A program made the position numbers and the translations under genes. A stretch of 8,351 nucleotides of DNA from an uncultured Collinsella sp. (GTDB lineage: Bacteria > Actinomycetota > Coriobacteriia > Coriobacteriales > Coriobacteriaceae), in the NCBI GenBank assembly GCA_900541285.1, contig UQJA01000092.1:1-8351 (forward strand), written 5' to 3'. Every line of letters begins with the position of its first letter. The stretch's first letter is position 1. Under the pieces are notes generated by a model. It had not been told where the DNA came from. It ran no database searches and saw only the letters and a list, made by a program, of their open reading frames with translations. Below, piece after piece: positions 1 to 6,481 of the stretch.

Positions 1-21
1 GTACGTGCCATCTGAGTAACC

Positions 22-30
22 GAGGGGAGG
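22..30 (+). promoter_or_regulatory. Ribosome binding site of mraZ
   Basis: A purine-rich Shine-Dalgarno stretch (gaggggagg) ends 6 nt before the ATG at 37. It supports that start over the in-frame ATG at 43. No tandem TGGG-type MraZ boxes are visible in the 36 leader bases; the operon promoter probably lies upstream of the window. Confidence 0.8.
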
Positions 31-36
31 GCGCAC

Positions 37-471
37 ATGGGAATGACTGGTGCATACGAGCGCAATCTCGATGCAAAAGGTCGTCTGTCCCTGCCTGCAC
101 CCCTTCGCGAGGAGCTTGGAGAGCATGTTCGCGTGTTTAAAGCCCTGGATGTCGATGCTCTGTACGTGTTCTCTGCCGAGGCCTTCGATAAGTGGGTCGA
201 AGGACTCTTCGCGGGTCGTGAGGGCCACGAGGGTTTCAACCCGCGTGACATTAACGACCAGAAGCTCATGAGGGCGATCAACAAGCGCACCACGTCGATG
301 GACGTGGACAGCGCCGGTCGTATCGGTCTTTCCGAGTCTCTCCGCAAGCAGGCGAACCTCGACCGCGAGGTCACGGTTGTGGGCAACTACGACCACCTTG
401 AGGTTTGGGATCGCGCCGCGGCCGATGAGGACGATGACGATGAGGCCCTGCTGGACCTCTTCTTCTCGTAA
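37..471 (+). CDS. mraZ: Transcriptional regulator MraZ
   Basis: MraZ is a DNA-binding protein of the SpoVT/AbrB-like fold that sits at the head of dcw clusters and, in studied bacteria, regulates the cluster by binding repeats in its promoter. The 144-residue protein has the expected two-fold architecture. The first copy of the signature is DAKGRLSLP (residues 12-20) followed by APLREEL. The second is DSAGRIGLSESLR (91-103) followed by the typical NYDHLEVWD ending (117-125). The usual proline of the second copy is serine here. Length is close to the family norm of about 140-150. An acidic tail (ADEDDDDEALLDLFFS, 129-144) follows the second domain. The start at 37 has a good ribosome binding site. 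rsmH begins 20 nt downstream, so the two are probably co-transcribed. Identification is secure; whether it represses or activates in this organism cannot be read from the sequence. Confidence 0.97.
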   Translation: MGMTGAYERNLDAKGRLSLPAPLREELGEHVRVFKALDVDALYVFSAEAFDKWVEGLFAGREGHEGFNPRDINDQKLMRAINKRTTSMDVDSAGRIGLSESLRKQANLDREVTVVGNYDHLEVWDRAAADEDDDDEALLDLFFS

Positions 472-491
472 GGGCAAGGCACGGGTAACGG

Positions 492-1457
492 ATGGAGCGT
501 GGGATCTTGACACAAGAATATCGGCATGAACCTGTCATGCTCGGCGAAGTGCTTGAGTCGCTGCGGCTAAAGAGCGGCTCCGTTGTCTGCGATTGCACCC
601 TTGGCGGTGCCGGCCATTCGGTAAAGATGGCCGCGCAGGTGGGGGAGACGGGCCTTTTGCTCGGCGTCGATCAGGACGACATGGCCCTCGAGGCCGCTGG
701 CGCCCGTCTGGACCGCGAGGTTCCCGGCGTTCCGCACCAGCTGCTGAAGGGCAACTTCGGCGACTTGGACGAGCTGCTTTGCTCGGCCGAGGTGCCCGGG
801 GTCGATGGCTTCCTGTTCGATTTGGGCGTTTCGTCGCCGCAACTCGATATCCCTGGCAGGGGCTTTTCGTATAACGAGGACGCCCCATTGGACATGCGGA
901 TGGATCCGGGTAATAACACCTTAAACGCAGCTGAGGTCATCAACACCTATAACGAACACGACCTCGCCCGGATTCTACGCGTCTACGGCGAAGAGAAGTT
1001 CGCCTCGCAGATCGCGCGCGAGATCGTGCGCCGCCGCGAGCAAGAACCGATCGAAACCACCGGCCAATTTGTCGAGATCATCAAGGCGGGTATCCCGGCT
1101 GCCGCTCGTCGGCATGGCGGACACCCGGCCAAGAAAAGTTTCCAGGCCATTCGCATCGAGGTCAATCACGAGCTCGATGTGCTCGAACGAGGGCTTGATG
1201 CCGCCACCAGGTGGCTCAACCCGGGTGGACGTATCTGCGTCATCTCGTATCACTCGCTCGAGGACCGTATCGTAAAGAACCACTTTAAAGAGATGAGCCA
1301 GGGGTGCACGTGTCCGCCGGAGATTCCGGTGTGCGTGTGCGGCAACGTGCCGATACTCAAGGTCATCACCCGCAAACCCTTGGTTGCCCAGCCTGATGAG
1401 GTTGAGCGCAACCCTCGGGCGAGATCAGCCAAAATCCGCGTGGCGCAGCGTCTGTAG
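492..1457 (+). CDS. rsmH: 16S rRNA (cytosine(1402)-N(4))-methyltransferase RsmH
   Basis: RsmH (MraW) uses S-adenosylmethionine to methylate N4 of C1402 in the 16S rRNA decoding centre. Family signatures appear in order: YRHEPVML (10-17), the SAM-binding segment DCTLGGAGHS (34-43), GVDQDDMAL (58-66), DGFLFDLGVSSPQLD (105-119), RGFSYNEDAPLDMRMD (123-138), YGEEKFASQIAREI (165-178), HPAKKSFQAIRIEVN (211-225), ISYHSLEDRIVKNHF (251-265) and the C-terminal NPRARSAKIR (307-316). Length, 321 residues, is normal. A cysteine pattern C-x-C-x6-C-x-C lies at 272-283 in the late insert. The start is not settled. The ATG at 492 has only a weak purine stretch upstream. An in-frame TTG at 507 would give MTQEYRHEPVML and has ggag at 494-497, 9 nt before it. 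It is the second gene of the cluster, 20 nt after mraZ. Confidence 0.97.
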   Translation: MERGILTQEYRHEPVMLGEVLESLRLKSGSVVCDCTLGGAGHSVKMAAQVGETGLLLGVDQDDMALEAAGARLDREVPGVPHQLLKGNFGDLDELLCSAEVPGVDGFLFDLGVSSPQLDIPGRGFSYNEDAPLDMRMDPGNNTLNAAEVINTYNEHDLARILRVYGEEKFASQIAREIVRRREQEPIETTGQFVEIIKAGIPAAARRHGGHPAKKSFQAIRIEVNHELDVLERGLDAATRWLNPGGRICVISYHSLEDRIVKNHFKEMSQGCTCPPEIPVCVCGNVPILKVITRKPLVAQPDEVERNPRARSAKIRVAQRL

Positions 1458-1532
1458 GCGCGACCGCGCGATATTGGACCTCCCGCTCGCACCATAAACG
1501 AAGCTTAAACACACTACCAACGTACTCGGGAT

Positions 1533-1538
1533 GGGAGG
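1533..1538 (+). promoter_or_regulatory. Ribosome binding site of the ftsL-like gene
   Basis: A gggagg element lies 9 nt before the ATG at 1548. It sits in the 90-nt gap after rsmH. No convincing promoter or terminator was seen in that gap. Confidence 0.7.
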
Positions 1539-1547
1539 CGGCATATC

Positions 1548-2018
1548 ATGGGCTACAACACTTCAAGCGCAGCACTCGCCTATGATATGAACGCCATGCC
1601 CGCCTATCGTGAGACGCCGCAGGCCCCCGTTGCTCCCCGTGAGCAGCGCAGGCCGCGCTTTGATGTCTACACGGGCGCGGGCCGTCAGGCAAACCAGGCG
1701 GTAAGCCCGGTTTTCATGAGCGTTCTTAAAACGTTTTGCATCATTGCGGCCATCTTCATGACGATCGGTGTCGCCCGCGTGGCGCTCGCCGGCGTTACGG
1801 CCCAGGTGCTCAACAGCAACGCCGAGCTTACCAACACGCTCGAAAAGGCGACCGATGAGAGCTCCGACCTGGAGGTCATGCATTCGGTCTATGGCGCCGA
1901 CACGCGCATTCGCGACCTTGCGGGCGCTTATGGCATGGTGGAGCCCAGCGAGAGCGTTACACTTGACTTTTCGCAGGATGCAGCCGCGGGCGCCAACGCG
2001 ACCGCGACCGCTCAGTAG
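1548..2018 (+). CDS. ftsL: FtsL-like septum protein (single-pass, short coiled coil)
   Basis: This is probably the FtsL/DivIC-type subunit that, with its partners, recruits and activates the FtsW-FtsI synthase at the septum. Sequence identity in this family is low, so the call rests on architecture and position. The 156-residue protein has a cytoplasmic N-terminus of about 57 residues rich in Pro, Ala and Arg, then one hydrophobic segment (about 58-83). A polar, helix-prone stretch (about 84-113) follows that could form the short coiled coil. Next comes RDLAGAYGMVEPSESVTLDF (122-141), which resembles the 'A..LGM..P' end of FtsL-type proteins, and then a low-complexity Ala/Thr tail. It lies between rsmH and ftsI, the canonical ftsL position, 17 nt before ftsI. 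The start is supported by gggagg 9 nt upstream. An unrelated single-pass protein remains possible but unlikely. Confidence 0.75.
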   Translation: MGYNTSSAALAYDMNAMPAYRETPQAPVAPREQRRPRFDVYTGAGRQANQAVSPVFMSVLKTFCIIAAIFMTIGVARVALAGVTAQVLNSNAELTNTLEKATDESSDLEVMHSVYGADTRIRDLAGAYGMVEPSESVTLDFSQDAAAGANATATAQ

Positions 2019-2035
2019 CAAGACGGTAGCTGAGT

Positions 2036-3897
2036 ATGACAAATGACTATCGCCGCGGTTCCGATGGGGGCCGCGGTTCTGGACGTCCCTCGTCGCGGGG
2101 ACGTTCTGGTTATCAAGGAACGGGTCGGCAATCTTACAACGCCGGGCAGTCCCGTGGCAACGACCCGGCGTCGCGACTTCGCGGCTCGGGCGGCCCTCAA
2201 GTGCATAACACCAGGTCGCGCAAGAGTTCGTCGACCGAATGGCTTACAGGCGCGCCTCTGCCTCGCCGCAAAGCCGTCATGGGCTTCATCGGGCTTGGCT
2301 TGGGCTTGGGCGTCTTTCGCCTTGCCGATTATCAAATTGTCGAAGCCGATAAACTGCGCGAGCGTGCCGATGCGCGCCGCCTGCTTGCGCAGACCCTCTA
2401 TGCCAAACGCGGCACCATCTACGACCGCAACGGTAACGTGCTGGCGTCGTCGGTCGAATGTCGCAACATCGCCGTGAACCCGCAGCTTGTCGAGGATGTT
2501 GACAAGACGGTGTCGGCGCTGGTCAAGGCAACTGGAATCGATAAAAAGACCTGCCGCAAGCTCGTCGAGTCCGATGGCACCTGGGTGTATATCAAGCGCC
2601 AGGTGGACGAAGACGATGCTGCGGCGCTGGAGAAGAAGAACCTGCCCGGCGTGCTTTTTGAGCAGGCCATGAAGCGCGTATATCCATACGGCAATCTGGC
2701 ATCGCAGGTGCTGGGTGTAGTGAATGTAGACAACGACGGCTTGACGGGTCTCGAAAAGCAATACAACAAGCTTCTGACCGGCACGAACGGTTCTCTCGTG
2801 CGCGAGCGTGCGAGGGACGGCAGCTATATCGCGGGCGGTGCCTATAAAAAGGTGGCTGCGGTCGACGGCGTTGACATCGTGACGACGCTCGACGTCAATA
2901 TCCAGCGAGCGGCTGAGGATGCTCTGGCGGAGGCTGTCGAGAAGACAAAGGCCAAGAACGGCTCGGCTTTGGTCACCGACCCCACGACTGGTGAAATTCT
3001 CGCCGCCTGCTCGTACCCGACCTACGACCAGACCGATCTGGAGAACGCCAAGACCGAGGATATGAACTTGCGCCTGGTCACCGACGCCTACGAGCCCGGC
3101 TCGGTCTTTAAGACACTCGTGGCGGGCGCCGGCTTCGACTTGGGCGTCGTGCGATCGAGTACGTCGTTTGAGGTGCCGGCGAGCATCAAGGTGGGCGACG
3201 ATACCGTCACCGATGCCGACAAGCGCGACTACGCCATGACCATGGATGTGCGCGAGATGATGCGCCGTTCGTCCAACGTGGGCTTTGTCCTGGTGGGGCG
3301 CAAGATCGGTGCCGACGACTTTGCCGCCTATGTGGACAAGTGGGGCATCGGTCACAGCTCTGGTGTAGATTTTCCGGGCGAGAGCCTGGGTATCGTCAAG
3401 GAGCGTGACCAGTATGACGGCGCCACGCTGGGCTCGATGAGCTTTGGACAGGCACTGTCCGTCTCGCCGATTGAGATCGCACGTGCCGTGGGCGGCATCG
3501 CCAACGGCGGCGTGATGATGACCCCGCACTTCTATAAGTCCAGCAAAGGCGACGAGAAGGACTGGGGCGAAGGCGAGCGCGCGATTTCGTTGGACGCCGC
3601 ATCCCAGGTGACATCGTGCATGCAGACGGTCGTGTCCGAGGGAACGGGCGTTGGCGGCGCGGTTGATGGCTATGACGTGGCGGGTAAGACCGGTACGGCC
3701 GAGCCGACGAGAACGGCGGCTACCTCAAGGAGAACTACATGTCGTCCTTTATGGGCTTTGCACCGGCACAATCGCCTAAGGTGCTGTGCTATATCACGCT
3801 CGACGGAACGCCGAGCGGCTCAGATGCCGCTGCGGTGCCGTTCCAGTCCATTATGGCCAACGCACTCGACGTGCTGGGTATCCCGCACACGAAGTAG
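2036..3897 (+). CDS. ftsI: Septal class B penicillin-binding protein FtsI/PBP2, frameshifted near its C-terminus
   Basis: FtsI is the septal D,D-transpeptidase that crosslinks peptidoglycan and works with FtsW. The N-terminal 78 residues are a basic Gly/Ser/Arg-rich, probably disordered cytoplasmic tail. One membrane anchor follows (about 79-97), then the class B dimerisation-domain signature RGTIYDRNGNVLA (125-137). The transpeptidase domain has the catalytic SVFK tetrad (S356, K359), the SSN motif (412-414) and KTG (551-553, within AGKTGTAE). No PASTA repeats are present. One base is missing between 3704 and 3711. As written, the frame runs on to a stop at 3995-3997, with an unrelated Arg/Ser-rich tail (653 residues). 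In the frame one base back, the expected ending (ENGGYLKENY, MSSFMGFAPA, then LDVLGIPHTK) continues to a TAG at 3895-3897. Restoring one base gives a 620-residue protein of normal size. I annotate to that natural stop. The ribosome binding site is weak, so translation may be coupled to the ftsL-like gene. Confidence 0.93.
3704..3711 (+). other. Single-base deletion (frameshift site) in ftsI
   Basis: Upstream codons read ...K T G T A E in the frame that starts at 2036. From AAC at 3712 the correct protein resumes in the other frame as N G G Y L K E N Y. Only eight bases (ccgacgag) separate the two, where nine are expected. A simple repair is a C lost from a CCC run, giving E-P-D-E-N-G-G-Y. A G lost after acg would give E-P-T-E-N-G-G-Y. 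The sequence alone cannot distinguish the two repairs. Confidence 0.88.
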
Positions 3898-3915
3898 GGG
3901 GTTACAATCTTTGGG

Positions 3916-3965
3916 GCGTGGTTTGTTGTCCCATATGAGGGGTGTTCACATGCCCTGCACCACGC
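3916..3965 (+). repeat. Inverted repeat in the ftsI-murF gap
   Basis: GCGTGGT (3916-3922) pairs perfectly with ACCACGC (3959-3965). A small AGGG/CCCT pair (3938-3941 and 3953-3956) is nested inside. No T-run follows, so this does not look like an intrinsic terminator. The arms are short and the loop long, so it could be chance in GC-rich DNA. Confidence 0.25.
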
Positions 3966-3981
3966 ATGCGCGGCGCTGGGA

Positions 3982-3987
3982 TACAAT
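3982..3987 (+). promoter_or_regulatory. Possible -10 element upstream of murF
   Basis: TACAAT lies 37 nt before the murF ATG in the 127-nt gap after ftsI, the longest gap in the window. It is a close match to TATAAT. No good -35 hexamer is present at 16-18 nt spacing, so the call is tentative. If real, it would give murF and the downstream genes their own transcription start. A second TACAAT at 3903-3908 also lacks a good -35. Confidence 0.25.
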
Positions 3988-4012
3988 ACGCCGATAGCAT
4001 TATTAGGTTTAC

Positions 4013-4019
4013 AGGGGAG
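4013..4019 (+). promoter_or_regulatory. Ribosome binding site of murF
   Basis: A strong aggggag element ends 5 nt before the ATG at 4025 and fixes that start. A strong individual site fits a gene that is not translationally coupled to the one before it. Confidence 0.8.
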
Positions 4020-4024
4020 CTGCA

Positions 4025-5449
4025 ATGATAGAGATCGCCGTCAACAACCTCGCGGCCGCAACAGGGGCCCGAACCGTGACGGGAGAAGCCGATCGGGTAT
4101 GCCGCGGGTGCGTTATCGACTCGCGTCAGGTCGAGGAAGGGACGATTTTCGTCGCCTTTCCCGGTGAAAACGTCGACGGCAATGATTTTGCTTCCCGTGC
4201 CGTCCAGTCGGGTGCCGGCGCCGTCGTAATGACGCGTGAGCCCGAGGCCGAGCTGGTCTCGCTGGCGCAGGACAAGGGCTGTGCCATCTTGCTGACCGAT
4301 GATCCCGAGGACTTTCTGCTGCGTTTGGCGCACACGTACCGTCTGGAGCTTGGCTGCCTGGTCGTTGGTATTACCGGTTCCATCGGCAAGACGACGACCA
4401 AGGACGTGCTCGCCGCCGTGCTCGCCAAGCGCTATCGTGTCTGGGCCACCAAGGGCAATTTCAATAACCTGATCGGCATGCCGCTCACGGTGCTTTCCGC
4501 TCCGGCCGATACCGAGGTCCTGGTGCTCGAGATGGGCATGAACCATTTCCACGAGATCGAGCGCCTGTCCCAGTCCGCCAATCCCAACCTTGCCATTGTG
4601 AGCAAGATTGGTACCTCTCATATCGGCATTTTGGGTAGCCGCGAGAACATCGCCCGCGCTAAGGCCGAGATTGTCCAGGGTATGTGCGCCGCTGGCGACT
4701 TCTTGCCGCTGCTGGTTTTGGGCGGCGAGGACGACTTTACGCCGTTCATTCGCGATACGTTCGCCCAGCCTGCTGGTATCGACGTGATGCTGGCCGGCGT
4801 CTCGGACGATGATGAGGTCCGTGCCCGCGACATTCGTGTTGATGACGAGGGCCGTCCGGTCTTTACGCTCGATTTTGGCCAGGGTGAGACGATCGATACC
4901 ATGCTTGCCATCCCCGGCGTGCAGTCCGTTCCTAATGCCGTTAAGGCCGCCGCGGTTGCCTATCGCCTGGGCGTGACGCCCGAGCAGATCGATACTGCCT
5001 TTAGGGGCCTCACGATCACCGGTCACCGCCAGGAGATTAAGCGCGCCAAGAGCGGTGCCCGCGTCATCGACGATTCCTATAACGCCAGCGCCGAATCCAT
5101 GGCTGCTGGCCTCGATCTGCTGTGCTCGCTTTCGTGCACGGGGTCTCGCATGGCGATCCTGGGCGAGATGGGCGAGATGGGCGATGAGGCTCCTCGCATG
5201 CATGAGCTCGTGGGCGCCTATGCCGCCGCCAAGAAGCTCGACATGTTGGCGTGCGTGGGTGGTGAGCTGGCCCAGCTTATGGCCGATGCCGCGCGCATGA
5301 TGGGTATGGACGAGGACCGCATCCAGGTGTTCTCCGATTATCAGCAGGTGCTCGACCGCATGGGCGGCGCGCTTGAAAAACATGGTGTTGTACTGGTCAA
5401 GGGTTCCCGCTTTGTTGAGCTCGACCGCTTTGTGGAAGGTGTGTGCTAG
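4025..5449 (+). CDS. murF: UDP-N-acetylmuramoyl-tripeptide--D-alanyl-D-alanine ligase MurF
   Basis: MurF is the cytoplasmic ATP-dependent ligase that adds D-Ala-D-Ala to UDP-MurNAc-tripeptide, completing the pentapeptide precursor. The 474-residue length is typical. The N-terminal UDP-binding domain carries IDSRQVEEGTIFVAFPG (31-47). The central ATPase domain has the P-loop GITGSIGKTTTKD (115-127), the KGNFNNLIGMPL stretch (143-154), EMGMNHFHEI (169-178) and the HIGILGSRENIARAKAEI segment (199-216) that carries the usual carbamylated lysine region. The C-terminal domain has DDSYNASAESM (349-359) and ILGEMGEMGDE (378-388). These, especially NFNNLIG and DSYNA, separate MurF from MurE, MurD and MurC. 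It follows ftsI after 127 nt with no murE between them, and mraY starts 3 nt after its stop. Identification is secure. Confidence 0.96.
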   Translation: MIEIAVNNLAAATGARTVTGEADRVCRGCVIDSRQVEEGTIFVAFPGENVDGNDFASRAVQSGAGAVVMTREPEAELVSLAQDKGCAILLTDDPEDFLLRLAHTYRLELGCLVVGITGSIGKTTTKDVLAAVLAKRYRVWATKGNFNNLIGMPLTVLSAPADTEVLVLEMGMNHFHEIERLSQSANPNLAIVSKIGTSHIGILGSRENIARAKAEIVQGMCAAGDFLPLLVLGGEDDFTPFIRDTFAQPAGIDVMLAGVSDDDEVRARDIRVDDEGRPVFTLDFGQGETIDTMLAIPGVQSVPNAVKAAAVAYRLGVTPEQIDTAFRGLTITGHRQEIKRAKSGARVIDDSYNASAESMAAGLDLLCSLSCTGSRMAILGEMGEMGDEAPRMHELVGAYAAAKKLDMLACVGGELAQLMADAARMMGMDEDRIQVFSDYQQVLDRMGGALEKHGVVLVKGSRFVELDRFVEGVC

Positions 5450-5452
5450 CCC

Positions 5453-6472
5453 ATGTTCGGCAATCCCTCGTATCCAACGTATCAGGCTTTTTTGGGGCTT
5501 GGCATCGCCGCTGCCATTGCGCTGCTGCTCATGCCGTGGTGGATCAAGCTGCTTAAGGTCGAGGGTATCGGCCAGCAGGTTCGTGCCGACGGCCCCAAGC
5601 GTCATTTGGTTAAGCAGGGAACGCCCACCATGGGTGGCGTTGTCATCCTCGTCGCGATCTCGCTGACCTGCCTGCTGATGGGCAAGCTCACCACCGAGCT
5701 CGTGCTCGTGCTGCTCGCCACGCTGGCGACCGGCGTGCTGGGCCTGATTGACGACCTGACCTCCGTTACGCATGGGCGCTCGCTCGGTCTGACGCCCCAT
5801 GCCAAGATGATCGGTCTAACCATTATCTGTGTCACCTTTACGGTACTTGCCGTTAACTGGTGCGGCGTCGCCCCCGAGATTCGTTTTCCCGGCGGCCTGA
5901 CGATTGACCTCGGTGTTCTTTCGACTACTATCTGCGGCCTTTCGTTCCCGTGGCTCTACATTGTCTTTTGCTGGCTGATGATCGCCGGTCTTTCTAATGC
6001 CGTGAACCTGACTGATGGCCTTGACGGTCTTGCTGGCGGCACCTCCATGATTGCCATGCTCGCCATGGCTGCCATGGCGTTTTTGCACGGAGACGTGAAC
6101 CTGTCCATCTTCTGCACCGCGTGTGCCGGTGCCTGCTTGGGCTTTCTGTGGTTCAACTGCTATCCGGCGAGCATCTTTATGGGCGATACCGGCTCGCTTG
6201 CCCTGGGCGCCGCGTTTGCCTGCACGTCCATCATGACCAACACCGAGGTCGTCTCCCTCATCATCGGCGGCCTGTTTATCGTTGAGACCCTGTCGGTCAT
6301 GATTCAGGTTGTCTACTTCCACTTTACGCACAAGCGCGTCTTCCTTATGGCGCCCATCCATCATCATTTCGAAAAGAAGGGCTGGGCCGAGACCAAGGTC
6401 GTCATCCGTTTTTGGATTATCGCTGCGGCCTTTGGTGCCGTTGGCCTTGCTTTGTTCTTCCAGTTGGGATAG
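5453..6472 (+). CDS. mraY: Phospho-N-acetylmuramoyl-pentapeptide-transferase MraY
   Basis: MraY is the polytopic membrane enzyme that moves phospho-MurNAc-pentapeptide from UDP to undecaprenyl phosphate, forming lipid I. The 339-residue protein is hydrophobic throughout, consistent with about ten membrane spans. Signatures appear in order: QQVRADGPKRH (41-51) with KQGTPTMGG (54-62), the Mg2+-associated Asp pair in GLIDDLTSV (97-105), NAVNLTDGLDGLAGG (182-196), FMGDTGSLALGA (242-253) with its conserved Asp, and the cytoplasmic loop APIHHHFEKKGWAETKVV (300-317) with the HHH triad at 303-305. All key residues are intact. The ATG lies 3 nt after the murF stop, with a modest ggaagg (5434-5439) inside the end of murF, suggesting translational coupling. 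The product of MurF is its direct substrate. Confidence 0.97.
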   Translation: MFGNPSYPTYQAFLGLGIAAAIALLLMPWWIKLLKVEGIGQQVRADGPKRHLVKQGTPTMGGVVILVAISLTCLLMGKLTTELVLVLLATLATGVLGLIDDLTSVTHGRSLGLTPHAKMIGLTIICVTFTVLAVNWCGVAPEIRFPGGLTIDLGVLSTTICGLSFPWLYIVFCWLMIAGLSNAVNLTDGLDGLAGGTSMIAMLAMAAMAFLHGDVNLSIFCTACAGACLGFLWFNCYPASIFMGDTGSLALGAAFACTSIMTNTEVVSLIIGGLFIVETLSVMIQVVYFHFTHKRVFLMAPIHHHFEKKGWAETKVVIRFWIIAAAFGAVGLALFFQLG

Positions 6473-6481
6473 TGGTCTTTC

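Noticed and set aside
1..36. MraZ-binding repeats upstream of mraZ
   Set aside because: The 36 bases available contain only the ribosome binding site; no repeated TGGG-type boxes are visible.
1458..1470. gcgcg/cgcgc palindrome after the rsmH stop as a terminator
   Set aside because: The loop would be only two bases and no T-run follows; it is simply a GC-rich palindrome.
1474..1498. Possible promoter in the rsmH-ftsL gap (TTGGAC with CATAAA)
   Set aside because: The spacing is only about 13 nt and the -10 match is poor.
2012..3529. Long minus-strand open frame (505 codons) opposite ftsI
   Set aside because: It is antisense to a clearly recognised gene, its translation is His/Arg/Ala-rich with no recognisable domain, and GC-biased third positions on the coding strand keep this reverse frame open.
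3704..3711. Programmed -1 ribosomal frameshift in ftsI
   Set aside because: A -1 slip would restore the natural end, but no X-XXY-YYZ slippery heptamer lies at the junction, and I know of no recoding in ftsI. A missing base is simpler.
3902..5800. Long minus-strand open frame (632 codons) opposite murF and the start of mraY
   Set aside because: It has the same composition and cause as the frame opposite ftsI, spans two real genes and shows no domain.
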